16,408 nt of DNA from contig DASWHW010000049.1 in assembly GCA_036397975.1 (NCBI GenBank), forward strand, positions 1 through 16,408. The letters run 5' to 3'. The stretch comes from SZUA-287 sp036397975 (lineage in GTDB: Bacteria > Bacteroidota > Ignavibacteria > UBA10030 > UBA6906). Both the position numbers and the translations under genes were made by a program. Below the pieces are notes generated by a model, which saw only the letters and a list, made by a program, of their open reading frames with translations, was not told where the DNA came from and made no database searches. Shown here piece by piece: positions 12,324 to 16,408 of this stretch. How positions within the stretch are numbered: position 1 is the first letter of the stretch; each line of letters opens with the position of its first letter.

Positions 12324-13436
12324 ATGAACAAGCCCCTCACCATGTGGGAATACGCAGAATTGCACGGCGTCAGTCGGCGTGATTTTTTGAGGTTCGCCGG
12401 ATGGATCGCCGCCGCGGCAGGTCTTGAAGCATCGGCAATCGGAAAGGTAATCCATGCAATGGATACCAAGGCGCGGCTCCCCGTCGTCTGGTTTCACGGA
12501 CAGGAATGTACCTGCTGCAGCGAATCATTCATTCGGTCATCGCACCCGATTGTTTCTGACATCGTCCTCGACAAGATCTCGCTCGACTACACCGAAACGC
12601 TGATGGCGGCAGCAGGACATCAAGCGGAAGAAGCATTGCACAACACCATGACTAAATACAAGGGCGAGTATCTGATGCTGATGGAGGGTTCAGTGCCGCT
12701 TGAAGAGGATGGTGTCTATTGTTGCATCGGTGGGAGGTCGATGTTAGATATCGTGAAGGAGGCCGCAGAGGGAGCGAAGGCAATAGTTGCGTGGGGAAGC
12801 TGCGCGTCGAATGGATGTATTCAGGCAGCGAAGCCAAACCCGACCGGCGCAACGCCGATCCACAAGATCATCACCGGTAAACCCATCATCAATGTCCCTG
12901 GTTGTCCGCCCATAGCAGAAGTGATGGCGGGGACGATTGTTCACCTGCTGGCATTCGACCGCATTCCCCAGCTCGATGGACTCGGGCGTCCGAAAGCCTT
13001 TTACTCGCGTCGTGTCCATGACACTTGCTATCGCCGACCCAACTACGATGCCGGTTTGTTTGTCGAATCATTTGATGATGAGAACGCGCGACGCGGATAC
13101 TGCCTCTACAAAGTCGGTTGTCGCGGTCCGGTCACCTATAACGCCTGTGGTGCGATGCGGTGGAATAACGGCGTTTCATTCCCGATTCAGTCTGGGCACG
13201 GCTGCATCGGTTGCAGCGAAGCCAACTTCTGGGACAACGGACCGTTCTATCAGCACCTTGCGTCCTTCCCCGGGTTTGGAATTGAAACAACAGCCGACAA
13301 AATTGGCGTCGTCGTCGGTATCGGCACCGCTGTGGGAATCGGCGCGCACGCAATTTCCACGAACATCAAAAAACGAAAGCTGATTCAGGAAGAAATCAAA
13401 AGCAGTGATGAATCAGAAACGAAAGGAGGCGCATAA
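12324..13436 (+). CDS. hyaA: [NiFe] hydrogenase small subunit, O2-tolerant type, 370 aa
   Basis: Electron-transfer subunit of a periplasm-facing uptake hydrogenase. Twin-arginine signal SRRDFLRFAG at 17-26 is followed by a hydrophobic stretch. Proximal-cluster cysteines are C62, C64, C65, C160, C165 and C194; C64 (ECTCCSES) and C165 (GSCASNGC) are the two extra cysteines known from [4Fe-3S] clusters of O2-tolerant enzymes. The spacings (2, 1, 95, 5, 29) equal those of E. coli HyaA (C17, 19, 20, 115, 120, 149), and E121 falls at the place of Glu76. Distal ligands: H232, C235, C260, C266. Medial [3Fe-4S]: C275, C294, C297 with Pro287. A C-terminal helix (IGVVVGIGTAVGIGAHAI) anchors it to the membrane, followed by KKRK. 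An unusual CysCys pair occurs at 133-134. ATG 12324 has GGAGG at 12315-12319. The stop overlaps the hyaB start by one base. Confidence 0.96.
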   Translation: MNKPLTMWEYAELHGVSRRDFLRFAGWIAAAAGLEASAIGKVIHAMDTKARLPVVWFHGQECTCCSESFIRSSHPIVSDIVLDKISLDYTETLMAAAGHQAEEALHNTMTKYKGEYLMLMEGSVPLEEDGVYCCIGGRSMLDIVKEAAEGAKAIVAWGSCASNGCIQAAKPNPTGATPIHKIITGKPIINVPGCPPIAEVMAGTIVHLLAFDRIPQLDGLGRPKAFYSRRVHDTCYRRPNYDAGLFVESFDDENARRGYCLYKVGCRGPVTYNACGAMRWNNGVSFPIQSGHGCIGCSEANFWDNGPFYQHLASFPGFGIETTADKIGVVVGIGTAVGIGAHAISTNIKKRKLIQEEIKSSDESETKGGA

Positions 13437-15151
13437 TGGCTCGCATCGTCGTTGATCCCATTACCCGCATCGAAGGGCACCTTCGCATCGAAGCGGAAAT
13501 TAAAGACGGCAGGATTGTGGACGCATTCAGTTCCGGAACAATGGTACGTGGGTTCGAAATCATTTTGAAGGGACGCGACCCGCGCGACGCGTGGGCATTT
13601 ACCGAACGTGCTTGCGGCGTGTGCACAACAGTTCATGCGCTTGCGTCGGTTCGCACGGTTGAAGATGCACTCGACATTACGGTTCCTCCAAACGCCGAAC
13701 TTATCCGCAACTTGATGTTCTGCGCCCAGTACCTGCAGGACCACGTCGTACATTTCTATCATCTTCACGCTCTCGATTGGGTGGACGTCGTAAGCGCTCT
13801 GAAAGCCGACCCGAAGAAAACGTCGGAGATTGCCCAGAGTATTTCACACTGGCCAAAAAGTTCACCGAATTACTTCAGCGATCTGCAGAAGAAACTCACC
13901 GCATTTGTGAACAGCGGACAGCTCGGAATCTTTGCGAATGGATACTGGGGCCATGCTGCATACAAGCTCCCTGCCGAAGTGAACCTTCTCGGTGTCGCGC
14001 ATTACCTCGAGGCACTTGAGTGGCAAAAGGAAATTGTCAAAGTACACACCATCTTCGGCGGTAAGAATCCACATCCGAACTACCTTGTTGGCGGAGCGCC
14101 ATGTTCCATCAATACAGAAGAAGCGAACGCCATCAACGCAGAGCGGCTCGCACACGTAGCTACTCTGCTCGATCAAGCCCAGGATTTTGTGGACAATGTA
14201 TACCTGCCGGACTTGCTCGCAGTTGCCGGATTCTATAAGGATTGGGGCGCCATCGGCGGTGGACTCTCCAACTATCTGTCCTACGGCGATCTGCCGACGA
14301 ACGGCTACGCTGACATATCGAAGTTCAAATTCCCACGTGGCGTTATCTTAAATCGCGACCTGAGCAGGGTTCATGAAGTCGATGGGAAAGACACACAGCA
14401 AATCGAGGAATACATCGCGCATTCTTGGTACGAGTACTCCGGCGGCGACGCGGCTGGAATGCATCCTTGGGATGGAGAGACAAAACTCAAGTACTCCGGT
14501 CCGAAGCCGCCCTATGAACATCTTGATGTGGAGAAAAAATACAGCTGGCTCAAGACGCCCCGCTGGAAGGGAAATCCGATGGAGGTTGGACCTCTCTCCC
14601 GCATGCTGGTCGCCTATGCCTCCGGAAACAAGGAAGTGCAGGAGATTGTGAACGGTACACTCAAAGCACTTGATGTCCCCGTGACTGCTCTCTTCTCAAC
14701 GCTCGGTCGGACAGCGGCCCGTGGACTCGAGACGAAACTCATCGCCGGCTGGGCAAAGGAGTTTTACAATCAACTCCTGGCCAACATCAAGAACGGCGAC
14801 ACGCGGACGTTCAACAAAGATAAGTGGGAGCCCGATACCTGGCCATCCGAGGCGAAGGGAGTCGGCTTAAGTGAAGCACCACGCGGCGCCCTTGCTCACT
14901 GGATTGTCATTAAGGACAAGAAAATCGACAACTACCAGCTCGTCGTGCCAAGCACATGGAATGCCTCGCCGCGCGACGCCAAGGGTCAACGATCTGCCTA
15001 TGAAGCGTCTCTGATCGGCACACCGGTGAAGAATCCGGACCAGCCGCTCGAGATTCTTCGGACAATTCACTCGTTCGATCCGTGCATCGCATGCGCCGTG
15101 CATTTGTATGACGAGAAAGGGCGCTACGTTCACCAAATCAGTACGTTCTGA
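13436..15151 (+). CDS. hyaB: [NiFe] hydrogenase large (catalytic) subunit, 571 aa
   Basis: Catalytic subunit that holds the Ni-Fe(CN)2CO centre and oxidises H2. The L1 motif is RACGVCTTVHA with Ni ligands Cys60 and Cys63 and His67; the L2 motif is DPCIACAVH with Cys550, Cys553 and His556. The N-terminus (VVDPITRIEGHLRIE) carries the conserved Glu13 proton-path residue. Fifteen residues follow His556 (LYDEKGRYVHQISTF), the tail HyaD must remove. The subunit has no export signal and would leave the cell with the Tat-tagged small subunit. Length is normal for group 1. GGAGG at 13425-13429 lies inside the end of hyaA. No residue is missing and neither L2 cysteine is selenocysteine. Confidence 0.97.
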   Translation: MARIVVDPITRIEGHLRIEAEIKDGRIVDAFSSGTMVRGFEIILKGRDPRDAWAFTERACGVCTTVHALASVRTVEDALDITVPPNAELIRNLMFCAQYLQDHVVHFYHLHALDWVDVVSALKADPKKTSEIAQSISHWPKSSPNYFSDLQKKLTAFVNSGQLGIFANGYWGHAAYKLPAEVNLLGVAHYLEALEWQKEIVKVHTIFGGKNPHPNYLVGGAPCSINTEEANAINAERLAHVATLLDQAQDFVDNVYLPDLLAVAGFYKDWGAIGGGLSNYLSYGDLPTNGYADISKFKFPRGVILNRDLSRVHEVDGKDTQQIEEYIAHSWYEYSGGDAAGMHPWDGETKLKYSGPKPPYEHLDVEKKYSWLKTPRWKGNPMEVGPLSRMLVAYASGNKEVQEIVNGTLKALDVPVTALFSTLGRTAARGLETKLIAGWAKEFYNQLLANIKNGDTRTFNKDKWEPDTWPSEAKGVGLSEAPRGALAHWIVIKDKKIDNYQLVVPSTWNASPRDAKGQRSAYEASLIGTPVKNPDQPLEILRTIHSFDPCIACAVHLYDEKGRYVHQISTF

Positions 15152-15155
15152 AAGG

Positions 15156-15223
15156 CACCGCAGCGAGAAACAAGATGCAGAGGTGTTGTGAATCTTCCGG
15201 ATGTCCTCTGCATCTTTGCGGTG
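15156..15223 (+). other. Long RNA hairpin between hyaB and hyaC
   Basis: An inner 12-bp perfect stem pairs AAGATGCAGAGG (15172-15183) with CCTCTGCATCTT (15205-15216) around a 21-base loop. A 7-bp outer stem pairs CACCGCA (15156-15162) with TGCGGTG (15217-15223), separated from the inner stem by a 9-base bulge on the left only. It starts 5 bases after the hyaB stop and ends 10 bases before the hyaC ribosome site. No T-run follows, so it is unlikely to be a full terminator; mRNA stabilisation or partial attenuation that sets the subunit ratio is more likely. Confidence 0.75.
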
Positions 15224-15243
15224 TGTACTAAAAGGAGATTGTT

Positions 15244-15921
15244 ATGAACAATACACTTATCACTCGCGTGTACGTGTGGCAGTTGCCAGTGCGATTCTAC
15301 CACTGGATCAACGCGCTCGCTGTCACCACATTGTGCATTACAGGATACTTCATCGGATGGCCGCTGGCGCTTCAAACCAGCGGCGAAGCATCTTTCAGCT
15401 ATTGGTTTGGCACCATCCGGTTCATCCATTTCGTTGCCGCATTTATATTCTTCTTCAACTTCGTGTATAGGATTTACTGGGGGTTTGTCGGCAACAAGTA
15501 TTCTGACTGGCGCAACTTCATCCTTTTCAAGAAAAAGCAATGGAAAGAGATCAAGGATGTGCTTGCTGTGGATATTTTACAGGCGCGTGTCAAGCCGCTG
15601 GAGTCTGTCGGGCACAACACCCTTGCAGGTTTAACCTATTTCATTTCATTTCTTGCTTTCCTCTTCCAATGCGTCACCGGGTTCGGCATGTATGCCGCCA
15701 TGAGTCATTCCTGGCTGCCCCAGATGTTTGCCTGGGTCGTGCCGTTGATGGGCGGGGATTTTGCCGTTCGCCAATGGCATCACATGATGATGTGGTTTTT
15801 TATTGTGTTCTCCATGGTGCATGTGTACCTGGTATTTTATCATGACTACGTGGAAGGGCGGGGCGTTACTTCGTCTATGGTTGGCGGGTGGAAGTTCATT
15901 GAAAGAGAGCATAAGGAGTAA
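15244..15921 (+). CDS. hyaC: Ni/Fe-hydrogenase b-type cytochrome subunit, 225 aa
   Basis: Di-haem membrane cytochrome b that anchors the hydrogenase dimer and passes electrons to the quinone pool. Four membrane helices are visible at roughly 22-42, 58-80, 126-150 and 176-200. Histidines suited to haem binding are His20 (VRFYHWINA), His62 (RFIHFVAAF), His179/His180 (RQWHHMMMW) and His193 (MVHVYLVFYHDY), as in the HyaC/HupC/HydC family. The family signature FYHDYVEGRG precedes the C-terminus. Length is normal. GGAG at 15234-15237 precedes the ATG. It is the last gene of the structural operon and is followed by an intrinsic terminator. Confidence 0.95.
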   Translation: MNNTLITRVYVWQLPVRFYHWINALAVTTLCITGYFIGWPLALQTSGEASFSYWFGTIRFIHFVAAFIFFFNFVYRIYWGFVGNKYSDWRNFILFKKKQWKEIKDVLAVDILQARVKPLESVGHNTLAGLTYFISFLAFLFQCVTGFGMYAAMSHSWLPQMFAWVVPLMGGDFAVRQWHHMMMWFFIVFSMVHVYLVFYHDYVEGRGVTSSMVGGWKFIEREHKE

Positions 15922-15952
15922 CCAAAATTCTCACCAACGCCCGGTAACTCAT

Positions 15953-15988
15953 AGCCCGTAGGATAACTCCTGCGGGCTTGTTGTTTTT
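15953..15988 (+). terminator. Rho-independent terminator ending the hydrogenase operon
   Basis: AGCCCG (15953-15958) pairs with CGGGCT (15973-15978), continued through a T-G wobble pair and AGGA/TCCT to a TAAC loop at 15964-15967, an 11-bp stem. It is followed by TGTTGTTTTT. It lies 31 bases after the hyaC stop, with the correct strand and position. Confidence 0.9.
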
Positions 15989-16213
15989 CCGTGCCGATGT
16001 TAGACGAAATCCCTCCCATGGGAGTTTGGTTTATGTAATATTTCCTCATTCATCGTCGCTCTCTTATTGCCCTTTCACTTTTTGCAGGCTATATTGCCAG
16101 TATAGCATGCAAGAACGTTTTTGCAGACTACAATGGCAGTATAATCAGATGTTAGGCAGCAACCGGTGTCGGATTGTCACATGATTGGATTTCCAAACAA
16201 TAGGAGCAAATAC
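15989..16213. other. 225-base intergenic spacer
   Basis: No credible gene is seen in this spacer between the operon terminator and the last gene. It holds a 12-bp palindrome CTCCCATGGGAG (16013-16024) and the 26-bp imperfect tandem repeat listed separately. A perfect TATAAT hexamer is at 16140-16145, and AGGAG just before 16214 serves the next gene. Confidence 0.6.
16079..16143 (+). repeat. 26-bp imperfect direct repeat, possible operator/promoter
   Basis: Copy 1 is 16079-16104 and copy 2 is 16118-16143, offset 39 bp. Both run TTTTTGCAG...CTA...TG...CAGTATA and differ at four positions. Copy 1 also holds an inverted repeat, GCTATA-TTGCCAG-TATAGC, extended by TGCA on both sides with one mismatch. 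Copy 2 ends in TATAAT (16140-16145), a perfect -10 hexamer, with a T-rich -35 region in its first bases. Together they look like a regulated promoter with two operator-like units for the gene at 16214. Confidence 0.5.
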
Positions 16214-16408
16214 ATGAATCCTCAAACGCGCATCGAACTAACCAGAGATCTGGAGAGGATGAGAGTCACTCCGGTCGGCGCCAGTTCTCGCTGGCTGTTT
16301 GTTCTTGGAATTCTTTCCGAAGTAATCTTTGGAGCGGTCTTGATTACGTTATCGATTCGGTTCACTGTTGTTGCGGTATCCCAAGATCGCCCCATTTGGG
16401 TTGGATTT
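16214..16408 (+). CDS. Unknown membrane protein, 5' part only (window edge)
   Basis: An open frame of 65 codons runs to the end of the window without a stop. The ATG has AGGAG about 8 bases upstream. The sequence begins with a polar, charged segment (MNPQTRIELTRDLERMRVTP), followed by one membrane helix (WLFVLGILSEVIFGAVLITL) and a further hydrophobic stretch. I recognise no family. The signal is not a cleavable type; an inner-membrane protein with a cytoplasmic N-terminus is likely. It lies beyond the terminator, so it belongs to a separate transcription unit, possibly governed by the repeats at 16079-16143. Confidence 0.65.
   Translation, partial: MNPQTRIELTRDLERMRVTPVGASSRWLFVLGILSEVIFGAVLITLSIRFTVVAVSQDRPIWVGF

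Noticed and set aside
15978..16184. A 68-codon open frame after the terminator
   Set aside because: It begins inside the terminator T-run region, lacks a ribosome site, and its translation is Cys/Ser/Arg-rich without any pattern.
1..16408. CRISPR arrays, tRNA or rRNA genes, insertion sequences
   Set aside because: No regularly spaced identical repeats, cloverleaf-like sequences, transposase frames or terminal inverted repeats were seen by eye.

Overview
This window carries a compact, almost complete operon set for an uptake-type, membrane-bound group 1 [NiFe] hydrogenase (about 4300-15990), preceded by unrelated accessory and envelope genes. All recognisable genes lie on the + strand. Signal peptides, a lipoprotein, an apparent outer-membrane barrel and a GWxTD-domain protein point to a Gram-negative bacterium. 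The GWxTD family is common in the Bacteroidota/Chlorobi/Ignavibacteria group and relatives, so that is my best guess of lineage (inference, moderate to low confidence).

Layout. 72-471: a HicB-type antitoxin overlapping a hicA toxin gene that is broken by a one-base frameshift. 595-4255: five exported or envelope proteins (small NTF2-like candidate, SGNH/GDSL hydrolase, unknown secreted protein, GWxTD lipoprotein, helical-plus-barrel outer-membrane protein). 4302-4766: maturation protease HyaD. 4864-4879: a candidate sigma-54 promoter. 4910-10916: hypA, hypB, hypF, a small HypC-like gene without the essential cysteine, hypC, hypD, hypE. 10963-11928: a sigma-54 (AAA+/Fis) activator with no N-terminal sensor domain, whose only four cysteines sit together between the ATPase and the HTH. 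11943-11977: two palindromes exactly 21 bp apart. 12027-12042: a near-consensus -24/-12 promoter. 12085-12297: a second cysteine-motif-less HypC-like small protein. 12324-15151: small and large hydrogenase subunits. 15156-15223: a long hairpin. 15244-15921: the cytochrome b anchor. 15953-15988: a strong intrinsic terminator. 15989-16213: a regulatory-looking spacer with a 26-bp imperfect direct repeat. 16214-end: the start of an unknown membrane protein.

How it fits together. HypF/HypE make the cyanide ligands, HypC/HypD build the Fe(CN)2CO unit, HypA/HypB insert nickel and HyaD removes the C-terminal tail of the large subunit. The small subunit carries a Tat signal, and the b-type cytochrome passes electrons from H2 to the quinone pool. 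The small subunit has all six cysteines of a [4Fe-3S] proximal cluster at exactly the spacing of E. coli Hyd-1, plus the matching glutamate, so an O2-tolerant (group 1d-like) enzyme is predicted. The regulator, paired palindromes and sigma-54 promoter form a self-contained control module between the maturation and structural genes. The most novel-looking points are the linker cysteine cluster of that regulator and the two additional HypC-like proteins.
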